Shown: one piece after another, positions 34,509 to 47,095 of the stretch | Numbering within the stretch: the first letter of the stretch is position 1 | Layout of the letters: every line of letters begins with the position of its first letter | From: Rotaria sordida | Taxonomy: Eukaryota; Rotifera; Eurotatoria; Philodinida; Philodinidae | Assembly: GCA_905250125.1 (NCBI GenBank) | Contig: CAJNOL010000388.1 | Location: forward strand, 1-64,000 | Direction of reading: 5' to 3' | Length of the DNA stretch: 64,000 nucleotides | Translations under genes and position numbers: made by a program | The notes under the pieces: model-generated | What the model was told of the DNA's origin: nothing | Database searches by the model: none | What the model saw: only the letters and a program-made list of their open reading frames with translations

Positions 34509-35061
34509 TCTGTTTTGTTTCGTTTTTTTATCGGTAGTGTTTTGTTCGTTTTATCTTAAACAAATTCTTTTCACGATATGACATATATCCATTAATTGAG
34601 AACGTCAAAGACACTTCTTAATCTATTGAGAATAAACAACATTGTAAATGAATGCCAGTTTTTGTAGTGCAATCAAAATTGTATGTTATTACTGTTAATA
34701 AAATAATTTGTATTCATTATTGAGCATATTCTCGAGTTTTTTTTCATGCATAAACTTGCATACTTTCATGCTACCATGGTACCATATCATCTCTTTCAAC
34801 GAATAGTCGATTACATCTCGGTGATGTTGACATCACTTCAGAGCTCCTTTTATTGAGAATATACTGGAAAACATGGTGAAGTATATGTTGCTTTCAATTA
34901 TTTTTATGGCATAAGTATATACTCATAATAAACAGATGGATGATCAATAGCTTTAGAGTATCTAGTGATGAAAAACAGGCAACATCCACACCCACTCGAT
35001 GAGTTCTGCTAAAGCAAAACAAATGTTCTCTGAGTAGGGATAGCAGGCAATTATGTTGTTG

Positions 35062-35262
35062 GTCGAAAACTTTTCGTCGACATGACACTACGTTGACACA
35101 ACATTTCGTCGACAGGACACTTTGTCAACACAACATTTCGTCAACAGGACACTTCGTCAACACAACATTTCGGCGACAGGACACTTCGTCAACACAACAT
35201 TTCGTCAACAGAACATTTCGTCGATACGACATTTGACCAACAAAGCACTTCATTGATAAGCT
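35062..35262. repeat. Minisatellite of TTTCGTCGACA-type units
   Basis: About six imperfect copies of a roughly 34-bp unit reading AACATTTCGTCGACAGGACA then CTTYGTCAACAC. More degenerate relatives continue at 35560-35815 (TTTCGACAAA, CGACGAAATG). The core GTCGAC is self-complementary, so units can pair with themselves and each other. Confidence 0.85.
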
Positions 35263-38254
35263 CCCATAGATATCTGCTTTTCGGCGAAAGTATTTTCTTG
35301 GCTATGGAGAACACTCCAAACGTAAAGGTGAGGTGGGTGTGATAGTGAGGGTAAGTGCCATACAAGGATACTCTAAATGTGAGGGTGAGGGTGAGCATGG
35401 CGGTAAGGGTAAGAGCGATGCAAGGCACTTCAAGTGTGAGGGCAAGAGCACTACGAACATGAGTGTGAGAGAAAATTCATTGTCCTCTTACCTCTGAATA
35501 GTTCTGTAGAAGAATTGAAGGATCTGGAATTGTCTCGAGGGGCTGTGAACCTTTCCTCGAAGTATTTTTCGACAAAAAGCATGTAATTCTATTCAATGGT
35601 ACGCTAAAATTCTTCCATCGTCGCCAAAGGAACAAAGCTAATTAGAAGATATTTTTGAACTTGTCTCCTGGCGGTGAGACAAATAAGAAGAAGAAAATAA
35701 TTCACTTTTGACGAGATGTTCTTTCGACGAAATGCTTTTCTACAAAAAAATTTCGACAAAGTTACTTCGATGAAAAGTCTGTCGACTAAAGTGTCGTTCG
35801 ACAAACAACATAACATTCAGTAGAATAGTAAAACAGCTGCATAAAAATGTGAACACGACCATAACTCAGTATCTTGCTTCTTCTAGAAAGGAGTGTGACA
35901 TTTCCTCATACGCGTGTTTCGAAGTAGCTTGTATACCAACTCTAGCTCCTTTGAGAAGGGTTGATTGACTAGTTCTTTTCACCGAGTGTGAAATCGATGA
36001 CTACCTCGACTGAAACGAGTCGAATAAAGATACCAACTGGTTATCACACATCCTATATACTACATAATCTTTAATAGTCATATTACTTATCAAAGATCAC
36101 TCCGTGTCTTAACTAATGAGTCGAATCATGCGACGAATAATGAAGGATAAACATTCCCGATTTACGCGCACTGCAATGATTTTTATGCGGCCAAAGCATC
36201 AAAACCTACTATAATGATAGAATAGAACGGAATTACATTCCATGGAAAAATAATTGTACGAAACAGCATTTCAACGCTAGCTATTAGAAAAAACGCTATT
36301 TTTGCGTTTAAAAATGTTGTTTTTTATTTGTAACACATTTAAACTCATCTGTTTTATTTACAATGTATTTTTTCTCTCCGATGTACGCTTGTTTTAAATA
36401 GCATCATTCGAATGCATTGGTTTTTATACATTTGACACATTTATTTATTTGTTATGAATTTAAACGCATTTTAAAACTTTCTATTACTGAAAACAACAAA
36501 TTTTTCACAAACGTGTTACAGCAGTATTTATAATACATTTTTTCAGGGAAGAGCGGAGATGAGTTATTTCGCAAACAAGTTAAATGAATATTTGGATTCG
36601 TATTATGAGTAAAAATTTTTTTTTAATGAAATAAAGATCTGCTGACATATAGACAAATATTCATCATGTCACACTCAAAACTATATCGCTCAAAAAGGGC
36701 TGTTTGCGAGATAAATTTTATGATTATAACACAGTAAAATCTATTCGAATATTAGGAAAAAAAGAAATAGTTGTGTAACAAACATGACAAGCGCAAATGA
36801 ATAAAGCAAGTTTATCTTGATTCAAAAAGTCTCTTGAGCAAGTTTTAAAAGTTATAGATAGCATGATACTGATGTAAGAACTCTGTTAAATATATTTTCC
36901 ATGCCGCGATTCGTCATACAGTGTTTTATAAAATTCTTAGCAGAGATTCTAGTGATCTACAGTTAGAGCATCACAGTCATTTATCATGTTATCAATTCAT
37001 TTAGAGAGATTGTTTTCGAAGAAAAAAAAGATTAATGCATGTTTGTTTATCACCATCAAAATACTTCACTCAAATTTTAGTCCAATTTCTATTTTTTTAC
37101 TACTAACTTCTTGTATAAATCGCTGACAAATGTTAGTTGCTTTGCTCTCAATAAAAGCTCAAAAACTCTTATAACCTAACCATTTTGACGAATAATTCAC
37201 TTGAGCATGGGTATTTTTTCATTCTTTTCATATACAATTTACGACTAATACCGATAACAATCATCTACCATTTTTATTGTTCCTATTTTTGTTTCTTTAT
37301 ATATCTCACTAAATAAGTTCTGTTCCTTCAACAATCAAATTGATGCATTGTAAAAATATGTATATATTTCTCTTTTCTTTTTATGTCTCCTACCTCTCCA
37401 ATCTATAAACTTAGAGTGTTTTAATGATATTGAATCAAAAAAAAAAACAGACATACACATTGTTTTCATTCAATAAATATTTTTACAAAAATCATTGCTT
37501 TTTCTACTTTTAAATTAACATGTTCCCTTGGATGAATGTCACCCAATTAAACACAAAAGCTTATAAAATATACATAAATGCAGAAATAATGCTGCGTGCG
37601 TATACATGAATTGTTTTAACATAGCAGTCATGGAAATGCATCACAGAATAAACTACATTCACGTTTACGTACATGGAATTTTGCGCATGTACACACGTAA
37701 TATTGCCCGTGTATGCAAGAACGTATGCATGCTTTTGTAGAGAGGATGTGGGTGTAGGTGTACATGTGAGTATGAGTGTGTGTGTCGCTAGTAAGAACAT
37801 CTACACCTCTTCTCGATGTTAAAGTCAGCAATAACAATGGTCAATTGACAATCTTTATCTTTCATAAACCAAGAGTACTGTTACAATTAGAGCGCCATTT
37901 TTTGAGAGTTTTTGAGGCATTGAATCTTTCATCTCTTTTCTCCTCTTACAAAATTAACATTTAAAAAAAATAGAGCTCTGCCATGCTATGCACCCTGACA
38001 TGTTCATTCAAACAAAAGAATAAAGTCTATGGAGTGAAGGTCTACTGAGAAATTTGAGCCGCCAAATGCGCTATTTTTGAACCTTGTTTATTGAATATCT
38101 CCCTCAAACGTCATGATATGGGACTGAAAATTTTACTATAGCCTTCCCATTACAGCCCCGACATATCTCGAGAATTTCGTGCGATTTGAATGTTTATGAC
38201 CCAAGATCGATTTTTAAGAGAGGCCTTGAAAATGAATTATTGAGAGATTCAAAC

Positions 38255-40240
38255 ATTGATGATAGAATGACATTTCAGAGTTCGCTCATTTTTTGATATG
38301 TTGTAGATAGTAGTGAATTCAGTATTCTCTGAAATTTTCAGCTCGATTTGATCACTTTTTCCTACACATATAATCAAAGTGCTAAAAGAATTTTTAATAA
38401 TGATTTTTTTTATCGATTGTTGAGGTGGTTTTCTCAGTAAAATTGACTTTCACATTTCAATTTGTGAGACTTTCGACTTCTCATTTTTCTAACTATAATT
38501 GTTAAAGTATTGTTCTTCTGCACAGAAAAGTTCAGGAGTTTTCGTCGATTCTATAAAGACTTCTGTAACAGCATTAAATAAGTCTGTTTTGTTATCAAAA
38601 TGTTGGTCAATCGCATTTTATGCAGCAAAAATCAATCGTTCTGATATTTCTACTGGTGATCGCGCACATCAAGTGCTATCATCTAAGATATTTCATAACT
38701 TCTCCATCTTACAAAAAATGAAGCATTTTTGATTAAAATCATCTACTTCGTATCATTTATGAGATACGTTTCAAGATGCTGATCTTTTTTCCATAGGTTA
38801 TACTCTCTCGATTTGTTAATATTTTGTTGTTGAACTATATTTTTATTGTAGGTGGTATGAGGATATAATATTTCTAGAACAACTCTTTGATATTTTTTTT
38901 TAGCAAAAGAACAACGATACGTTTAGACAAGGATTACTTCCACTCAAAATAACATAAAAAAGGATATTATCAATTTTTGATTGCAAAAAGTTGATTTTTA
39001 TCGAAAACGAAACTGATATTCGGAATTAGCATAGAAAACTGCACTAGAAAACATATTTTTCATCTTAAAATGTTTCCTATGAAAATTTCATTATACTTCT
39101 CCTCAGCCATTTACCCGAAAAATTTTCTCTGTGGTTCTCCGCAGGTAAAGTTTCAATGAAAAATATTCTGTAATGAAACATACTTTTTCTGGTGTAGTTT
39201 TCTATGTTGATTTTGAATATCAGGTTTGTTTTCGATAAAACTCAATTTTTCAGCATCAAAACTTGGTAATATCCCCCTCTATGCTATTTTGTATGCAAGT
39301 GATCTTTCTCTAAACGTATGATTTTGTTTTTATTAATATTAAAGATGTCGAAATTTTGATTCAGTAATTTATTATCTGTATACTAGCCACAACAGAGAAA
39401 TAGTTAAATATGAAAAAATTAACTATTCGAGAAAGTATAACATATGGAAAAAAGACAAACATCTTCAAACATATCGTATAAGTGATAGGAAATAGACGAC
39501 TTTAATCAATCGTCCACAAACCGTGACAGATATTTTTGATACCTCATTAGTGATCATATATTACTAACATCTCATGAGAATATTTATACTGCTTCCTTCT
39601 TGCAGTTCTAAAGGATTAACTGAAAGATGATGAAAAAATGGGTCTCAAGATAGATCGAATAAAACAACATTGTCGTGATTCGTAACAACAGCTACATTGT
39701 GTTTTACATTTTCATCTTGCAGTGATTACGCTAGTAGCTTTTCTAAAGGGAGGAGAAGAAGTTATGAAATATTCTAAATGGTAAAACTTGATGTACTCTA
39801 TCATCAGTAGAAATATCTGAACGACTGATTGTTGCTGCATAAAAGGCAATTTACCGACATTTTGATAAAAAAACAGAAAACAGAGTAAAACAGACTTATT
39901 TAATGATGTTGCAGAAGTCTTTATAAGATTGACGAAAACTCCTAGAATTTTGTGTGTAGAAGAACAATACCTTAACAATTATAGTTAGAAAAGCGAGATA
40001 TCAAAAGGTTCATAAACTGAAATGTGAAAGTCAATTTTACTGAGAAAACCATCTGAAAATCGATAAAAAAATCATTATTAAAAATGATGAAAAACTCTGT
40101 TTGTATTTTGACTATGTGCATAGGAAAAAGTAATCAAATCGAACTGAAATTTTCAGGAAATACTAAACTCACTACCATCTACAACATATCAAAAAATGAG
40201 CAAATTCTGAAATGTCACTTCCTCATCGATGTACTATACC
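38255..40240. mobile_element. 2-kb palindromic foldback element
   Basis: Two arms of about 0.9-1.1 kb, 38255-39115 and 39120-40240, are reverse complements of each other. For example CATTTTTTGATATGTTGTAG at 38288 matches its complement at 40181, and the stretch beginning GTTAAAGTATTGTTCTTCTG matches the complement near 39970. The centre lies near 39117. Arms carry small indels relative to each other, one in a region encoding parallel 77- and 88-codon ORFs that I regard as chance. No transposase is encoded. It is either a foldback transposon or a long hairpin source of double-stranded RNA. Confidence 0.8.
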
Positions 40241-41009
40241 GACTGATGTTCTCAGAAACTTGCTTTTGATGGTTTTTGTCAATCGTATCTTTTATTTGTT
40301 ATATAAACAATGAAAAGAATATTGAACTTTCAAATAAAAATTTGCCTCCTCTCAAAAATGTAGTTCAATTTATTATTGGTATTTTTTATGCTATATGTTC
40401 CCGACAAAAAAACTAACGTTTGTAAAAAGAAATTAGCTTTAAAAACTTTTCTATTTTCAACTACACAATATCTGAAACTAATATTTTCTATTAATGCACA
40501 GTTTTCGCATGACATTCTTTCTGAGAATAATATTTCTTGTAAAGGAAATTATAATTCGATTACTTCTCTGATCAATTAATTCTATTTAGGAGCATTTCAT
40601 GATTAAGAATTTCAAGATCTACGTTATAACTATCTATTTTATTTTCAACACATAATATAATGTTTCTTATTTTATTAAAATAATAATGAAAAAGGTAAAA
40701 ACATACATTCAATTTTGAAAACAAGTTCTTTTAATTGATTCTATGAATCAAATCAAATATTCAATTTTACAAACATCTTTATGACAAAAAAAAATAATAT
40801 TGTTCTACTCAAAAATTCTAACAAACAAAATTCAGGAAAACAACAGAGATCATCTATTCTTAAACCAAATAGTACAATAAACTATTTATATAATAATTAA
40901 TAAATCCATTGCTATGTTGAATCGAATTGAAAAGCATGATAGAATTTAATTTTTCTATTTAATTCAATTGTGTTACATTGATATATACAAGTATTAGTAA
41001 ATAGAGTTT

Positions 41010-41447
41010 TTATACTGCACTTCCAGTATTCCCATTGGCTGATTCAGACTCAAGTCCGTTTTGTGTATGTTGTTCTATAACACTTGATATTGTTGGTAGA
41101 GGTTGGATTCCACTTACAATAGATCTAATTTTTCTTAATTTTCGTTGTTTAGAGTGCCAAAAACCATAGGAAAAATATATAATTTGACCTAATCCTGTCC
41201 ACACAAGGAATCGATAACCTGCTACCGATGGTATATCTTTGATAAGAAGAATGCAAAGTAAGGAACCTATAATCGGAATCAACCATGAACCAAATGGCAC
41301 CTCAAATGGTCGTGGAATATCTTTATGTATATACCGCATCTATAAAACACATATCAAATGACAGAAATAGAGAAATGAATCAATTCAACTTACAACAATG
41401 ACTGTAATATGTACAAAAATATATGTAATTAGAGCGCTAATGCAGGT
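41010..41447 (-). CDS. Cationic amino-acid transporter (SLC7/CAT-type), C-terminal fragment cut by gap
   Basis: Two exons remain: 41394-41447, running into the N gap, and the last exon 41010-41339. The sequence TCISALITYIFVHITVIV continues into MRYIHKDIPRPFEVPFGSWL, then IPIIGSLLCILL and YRFLVWTGLGQIIYFSYGFW. This is the end of an APC-superfamily CAT transporter: the last membrane spans with the DxPRPF loop and the IYFxYG motif before a cytosolic tail. SLC7 CAT proteins carry arginine/lysine across membranes. About 500 residues should precede this, but none are seen on the far side of the gap before VPS72. The gene is therefore truncated by the assembly join, not necessarily in the genome. 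Confidence 0.8.
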
Positions 41448-41457
41448 NNNNNNNNNN
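41448..41457. other. Assembly gap (10 N)
   Basis: Ten undefined bases, the usual placeholder for a scaffold join of unknown length. It interrupts a coding exon of the CAT-type transporter. Confidence 0.99.
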
Positions 41458-42022
41458 CAAACTATTGCCATGCTTTACAAGTCATTGATTGATATGAAAT
41501 AAAAGCAATGACAAATTAATATAAATTCTATAGAAAATCGAAATTAATACAGACTAAACAGTATGCAGAACAATTCTTCATTCTATATATCGAGAAACAG
41601 CGTCAATAGATACTAGAAAAGTCACAACAAAGAAAATTTCTATTCACCAAGCATCACCAGATATTACCTTTACTCATCAAAGTTACTACTATCGACATCA
41701 AGATATAATGTACATGGATATTTTTTAATTATCTCGAAAACGAAAGTAGCTACGTCTACGGTTTTCACCATTCGAAAGAGAAATATGGGAGAAGTAAAGG
41801 TGTACTAAATCACCATAACTATAAAATAGTCCAGCTGGTCAGGTTTTGCCATAGATTTTGACCAGAAGTTTTCGAAAAAAATTTCGTAACTAACTATAAA
41901 TTTCAATTCATTGGATTGATAGCGAAGATATTTATCTGTTGATCTACGCAAGGCCGATCCTTCTAGCTTATTCCAATCAAGAGTTATAAGCAGTTTACTG
42001 GAAGCCTTGAAACCGGCCAACT

Positions 42023-42302
42023 GACCACTGGTCAGCCTAAAATATATTGACTGTGGGGTAGTCAGCTACGCTGAGTCGATTGGTGAGGTTTGTATTCAGT
42101 TTAAATATGGTTAGAAGTTTCTAGACCATGATTTTTGTAATTCAGTCTATACAAAGGTTTAAACGTTGCAGAGTTTCTTCTGGTATTTCTCTAGATTTTA
42201 TTGCTCTGATGTCAAATAATTTCAAAACAAAAAACAAACCACACCAATCGACTAAGCGTAGCTGACTGCCCCAAAGTCAATATATTTTAGACTGACTAGT
42301 GG
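42023..42302. mobile_element. Small foldback element, about 280 bp
   Basis: The first 70 bases (GACCACTGGTCAGCCTAAAA and on through AGTCAGCTACGCTGAGTCGA) are repeated in reverse complement at the other end (AATCGACTAAGCGTAGCTGA to GACTGACTAGTGGT). There is no coding capacity. It abuts the next foldback element. Confidence 0.8.
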
Positions 42303-42303
42303 T

Positions 42304-43165
42304 AAAACTTTATTCAAATCAATCCTTTAGAAAGTCGGACTCTTGTAAAACTCATGAATGACAAAGAACTTTCTTTGCTCTGTCCAATGAAGCATTTGGA
42401 GGAAAAGCACAACATGCTTCGCAATAGAAAATCATTCTTTGCGAAAAATCATGAAATTTTCGAGAAAAGTAAATTTCTGCCAAATTTGGTGAAGCACTTC
42501 AATAGGAAAATGACTGATGCAGTTTTGTAGAGAAGCTTACGTCATATCGAACGGTATATAGCAAATTGCATTTTTATCGAGTCTTGATGCATTAAGAATC
42601 CGTGCATGTGAAAAAAGCTCAGTGTAGAGATAATCATTCTGTGCATGCGTGAAAATCTATTTTTGACATTGACAAATTGGTCAATAATTTTAGAAACGAT
42701 CTTTGATCTTGGTTTTTTTCTAATGTTGATGCAGATCTCATCTAGCTATTCACCAGTGAAAAGAGAATTTTTGTAGTGTCTGCTCTCACGCAAGGAAACT
42801 GATTAAAACTAGGCATGGGTATAAGGTGCTTTTTATACGTTTACTCACTGTATGTCTCCCAACCAGTATTTGGATGCTTAATGCATCAAGATTTGATGAA
42901 AATGCAATTTACTATATATCATTCGATGTGCCGTGAGCTGCTCTACAAAACTAGATAAGTAATTTTCCTATTATGAAGTACTTCACCAAATTTGGCTGGG
43001 ATTTATTTTTCTCGAAAATTTCATGATTTTTTCGTAAAAACTGATTTTCTATTTCGAAGCATGTTGCGTTTTTCTCCAAGTACCTTCATTGGATAGAGCA
43101 AACAAAGTTCTCTGTCATATATGAATTTCTAAAGAGTTCATTTTGAATAAAGTTTTTGGATGAGA
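42304..43165. mobile_element. Foldback element with about 300-bp arms
   Basis: The left arm (about 42304-42600) starts AAAACTTTATTCAAATCAAT and includes GTGAAGCACTTCAATAGGAA and CTTGATGCATTAAG. The right arm (about 42870-43165) carries the complements, ending TTTTGAATAAAGTTTTTGG. It is non-coding, and roughly 860 bp in total. Confidence 0.75.
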
Positions 43166-43421
43166 CTAAAACGAGGTGGTCGGATACTTTTTTGACCAAA
43201 TGTAAGAACGATATTCAACATAATACTGATAGGGTGTTTCTTTATTATGACTATCTGTTTTTCGTTTCAGATCATCAACTGCTAAGTAAGATAATTTGAA
43301 AAGAATATGTACATAAGATAATATGTGTCGAACGAGGTGTGGATGTTTTTTTTGTTTGTTTGCAAACACTTGTATAGTGTTTTTTTTTTCTAATTAATCA
43401 TGATGAATATTTATTTACAAA

Positions 43422-44780
43422 TTAACGAAGAATATTTAGATTAACATCTTTCTGAGCATCGATTAAAACTGATGTTGTTCGTTTTTGTTTTTTCATTTCT
43501 TCAGCATAAATTCGTCGAAGAATTTTAAATGCTTCTAATGTAGCATAAGGCATTTGTGTTAATGGATCAAAATATTGTGCTGGCATTCCTGTTATTGGAC
43601 ATAAACGACGATAATGACGATTGGATGAATTTAATTTTGAAAATGTATCATTATATGTTTGAATATGTGTAAATGAAACAAATGTACGTGAACATCGTTC
43701 AGATATAGATTCAATTTGATAACTTTCATCAAGCAAATCATTCCATTGATCATTTGGTTCATTTAAAATTGTCATTGAACTTATACAAATACGTGGACAT
43801 TCTTGTATTAATTTCATACGTTTTATTTCTTTTTTCTTTAATTCAATTTGTTGATATGCCTCTGAAAAATAATTAAAAAAGTTTTTTTTTGAGGAGAGAA
43901 AGAAATAAAAAATTTACCTAATGATTCAAGATTAATTTCCTCTAAAAAAAACATAAAAAATAAGATTAAATTTAATTTTAAATATTTCATTTTACCAGTT
44001 ATTTTAGCTTCTTCAAGTAATTCTTCTTGTGTAAGTTTTCGTACTTCTCGAGTATTTCTTAATGATGCAACACCTTTAAGATAAACACGACGTTCTTGTC
44101 GTTCTTTTTGTCGTTTTTCAAGTTCAACTCGTTTAACACTAGTTGATTTACGTAATGTTTTAGCTTCTAAATCGAACGAAAAAAAAAAAGATTTATGCTT
44201 TTTTGTTTCGAAAAAAAATTGAATTTACCAATTTTTGGTGCATTCTCTTTTTTCTGTTGTTGTCGAATTAATTTTAAATCACCTGCTCCTTCTTGTTCTT
44301 CTTTTTTCTTAGCTTTTAACTACAAAAAGAAAAAAAACGAAAAAAATAAGTAAAAACAAAACAAAGAAAATTTATTTACTTCTTGTTGAAGACTTTGCGC
44401 TTGATATATAATTTTTTTTCTTTTACGTTTTGTTGTTCCATTATCATCATCACTATCTTCATCAGTTTTTCGTTTTTTATTTGTATCTATTTGTTCTTGT
44501 TCATCTTCACCTTGTTGTTGTTGTTCTTCATCTTCTTGATCAAAATCTGAATCTACAACATCTTCTTCAGATTCTTCAGAATGATAATCATTATCTTCTT
44601 CTTCCTGAAAAATATTAATTTAAAATAATGTAATAAAGATAAAAACTTTTTTTTTACATCAAGAAAACCACCATAAGCTGTACCATAAAATTCATCATCT
44701 GGATCCTCTTGTTGTTCGAGTAAACGTTTAAGACGATTGCCAGCAGTTTGACGACGTTCTCGTTCAAGAGCAAATGCCAT
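43422..44780 (-). CDS. VPS72: VPS72/YL1 chromatin-remodelling subunit, 6 exons
   Basis: Exons 44658-44780, 44380-44604, 44229-44319, about 43997-44166, 43918-43941 and 43422-43861 encode about 357 residues. The N-terminus RRQTAGNRLKRLLEQQ with DDEFYGTAYGGFLD is the YL1 H2A.Z-binding motif. A very acidic stretch (EEEDNDYHSEESEED) and a basic coiled region follow, then RKLTQEELLEEAKITEE. The YL1_C domain reads CSRTFVSFTHIQTYN, RRLCPITGMPAQYFDPLT and MPYATLEAFKILRRIY. In animals this protein belongs to SRCAP and TIP60/p400 complexes that deposit or handle H2A.Z. Lengths add up to a multiple of three only if the fourth exon is one base longer than I count, which is most likely my counting. Introns are 50-80 bp. 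Confidence 0.93.
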
Positions 44781-45679
44781 TTTTTTTTTGTTTGTTTCTG
44801 AAATATTCAATTCTTTGAGAATGAAGAATTATTCTCTGGGTTTAATTAAACAGTGTTGTATGTGAATGAAAGATTAACTTCAATATAGAAGTATACAGTA
44901 TATCATTAAAAGAAACTATTGCTCATTCTTAGCAGAAATAGTCAAAAATTAATGGATCATAATAGAAGACTCAGAGTTTTGTAATATGTGAGGGAATTAT
45001 TACTTTAGTGAGACATAAATATTTCGATTATTGTTCATGTTCTGAAATTTGGTCAATCATATCACCTTAATTAAATATTCACTTTTCAAAAAAAAACTGA
45101 ATCTATGATCTAATCGCTCATAGTGAATGATGAAATTTAATTGAACGAAATAAAAAAAAGTATAACTCATTAAATTAGTGTTTCGAATTACAATGCTTAT
45201 ATAAATGATCCACTAGTTCTCTTTATACGCAGTACTCTGTTTAATGACAAAATTGAAATCTATCTAAGCTAAAATTTTTGTTCAATCTTTTAAAAAGTTT
45301 ATTTAACTAATGAATCATATATGCAATTCAAACTAAGTGACTGATTTCTTTTTAAAACAAATCAATAAGACTAATAGGTACCTTACTAATATAACTCACA
45401 TATATAGAAGTTATATTTCATTACCTAAAAATACCAAGTAAACATATATCAATTAGTCTTGAATTGAATATATTGTATATTTCAATCTGGTATTTGGTAA
45501 AATTTGGAATTTTGAATTGTAAACCAATCAAATTTTTTTTTATATTGTAATGAATGACATCTAGAGTATCATTTCATTCATTTTTATAAATCTTGTCGTA
45601 TTGGTTATAATCTTTCTTTAAGAACGAACTGAACACAAAGATTTTTTGTTCATTTTATTTTATTTGTTTGTTGATAATA
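44781..45679. promoter_or_regulatory. Divergent VPS72/RAD51 intergenic region
   Basis: About 900 bp between the divergent starts of VPS72 and RAD51. It is strongly AT-rich and non-coding; both promoters must lie here. No convincing TATA box or repeat stands out. Confidence 0.5.
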
Positions 45680-47095
45680 ATGCCTCCAAAAACAAAAATT
45701 CGAGAATCAACAATTGAAAAAGAAAAAGACACAACTTTGTCAACGGAAGCACCAGCAGCTGTAACTGCTGCACTTCAAGTCAATGATAGTGTATCAATCG
45801 ATTGTGAAACAGGTGGACCAACACCAATAACTAAATTAGATAAATCATGTGGTATTGGTAATGCTGATTTAAAAAAATTACAAGAAGCTGGATTTTGTAC
45901 GGTTGAATCTATTGCATTTGCACCAAGAAAAAGTCTTCTAGCTGTAAAAGGTATAAGTGATGCAAAAGCTGATAAATTAGCTGTAAGTTTTTATATTCAA
46001 AATCGAAAACAAAAAAATTAAAAATTAAAAAAAATTTTTTTTTTTTGTTTTAGGCTGAAGCAGCAAAACTTGTTCCAATGGGTTTTACAACAGCTACAGA
46101 ATATCATCAAAAACGTTCAGAAATTATTCAATTAACAACTGGTTCAAGAGAACTTGATAAACAATTACAAGGTGGTTTTGAAACAGGTTCTATTACAGAA
46201 TTATATGGTGAATATCGTTGTGGTAAATCACAATTATGTCATCAAGTTGCTGTTACATGTCAAGTAATTGTTTGTTTTTTTTCAATATACTTTTTAAGAA
46301 TAAAATCTTATGTAATTTTTTTTTTTAGTTACCAATTGATATGGGTGGTGGTGAAGGTAAAGCAATATATATTGATACAGAAGGTTCATTTCGTCCTGAA
46401 CGTTTATTGGCTATTGCTGAACGATATGGTCTTTCTGGTCAAGATGTTTTAGATAATATTGCTTATGCACGTGCTTATAATACAGATCATCAAATTCAAT
46501 TATTATATGTGGCAACAGCTATGATGTGTGAATCAAGGTAGAAGGAAAAAAAAATTTATTATTTAAGATAAAAAAAAAAAAAAAGATTTTTTGAAATATA
46601 GATATGCAGTATTAATTGTTGATAGTGCTACATCATTATTTCGAACAGATTATTCAGGTCGTGGTGAATTAGCTGCTAGACAAATGCAATTAGCAAAATT
46701 TATGCGTATGTTATTACGTATTACAGATGAGGTTTGATTGAATTATTTTATAAAATAATTTACAATTAGTATAGTTTTAATTTAGTTTGGTGTTGCTGTA
46801 ATACTTACAAATCAAGTTGTTGCTCAAGTTGATGGTCAAGCTATGTATGGTGATCAAAAGAAACCTATTGGTGGAAATGTTATGGCTCATGCATCTACAA
46901 CACGGTAATTATTATTTTTAATTTTAGTTTTGTTCCTATATATTTTTTTTTAATTTTAGACTTTATTTAAAAAAAGGCAAAGGTGATTCACGTATATGTC
47001 ATGTTGCTGATAGTCCATGTTTACCAGAAACTGATGCCGTATTTGCTATTGGCCCAGAAGGAATTGTTGATGCAGCACCTAAAGATCTTTGTTGA
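45680..47095 (+). CDS. RAD51: RAD51 recombinase, 6 exons
   Basis: Exons 45680-45982, 46054-46263, 46329-46537, 46602-46731, 46786-46904 and 46960-47095 give about 368 residues, slightly longer than the 339 of human RAD51. Residues 1-50 are a poorly conserved Thr/Ala-rich extension. Next come the helix-hairpin-helix DNA-binding region ([20 protein letters not shown]), the polymerisation motif [12 protein letters not shown], Walker [23 protein letters not shown], Walker [30 protein letters not shown], loop 2 through [12 protein letters not shown] and [15 protein letters not shown], and [19 protein letters not shown] at the end. All catalytic features are intact. The protein forms nucleoprotein filaments for homologous repair. 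RAD51AP1 lies 28 kb away. Introns are 50-75 bp. Confidence 0.96.

Larger units (their letters stand above)
34284..41009. other. Long gene-free region with repeats
   Basis: About 6.7 kb with no supported gene. It holds a 3-copy 20-bp tandem repeat, a degenerate TTTCGTCGAC minisatellite, GT-rich patches at 35320-35440 and 37745-37790, and a 2-kb palindrome (all listed separately). ORFs in the palindrome arms are short and lack domain features. Confidence 0.6.

Noticed and set aside
34296-34581. Overlapping ORFs with Leu/Phe/Cys-rich translation
   Set aside because: Generated by the 20-bp tandem repeat and T-rich sequence.
38499-38732. 77-codon ORF in the palindrome, with a similar 88-codon ORF at 39712-39978
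   Set aside because: They are the two arms of the same inverted repeat; similarity follows from the DNA, and they contain frame-changing indels and no domain.
43997-44166. Apparent one-base frameshift in VPS72 exon 4
   Set aside because: The conserved RKLTQEELLEEAK frame reads through; a hand counting error of one base is the simplest explanation.
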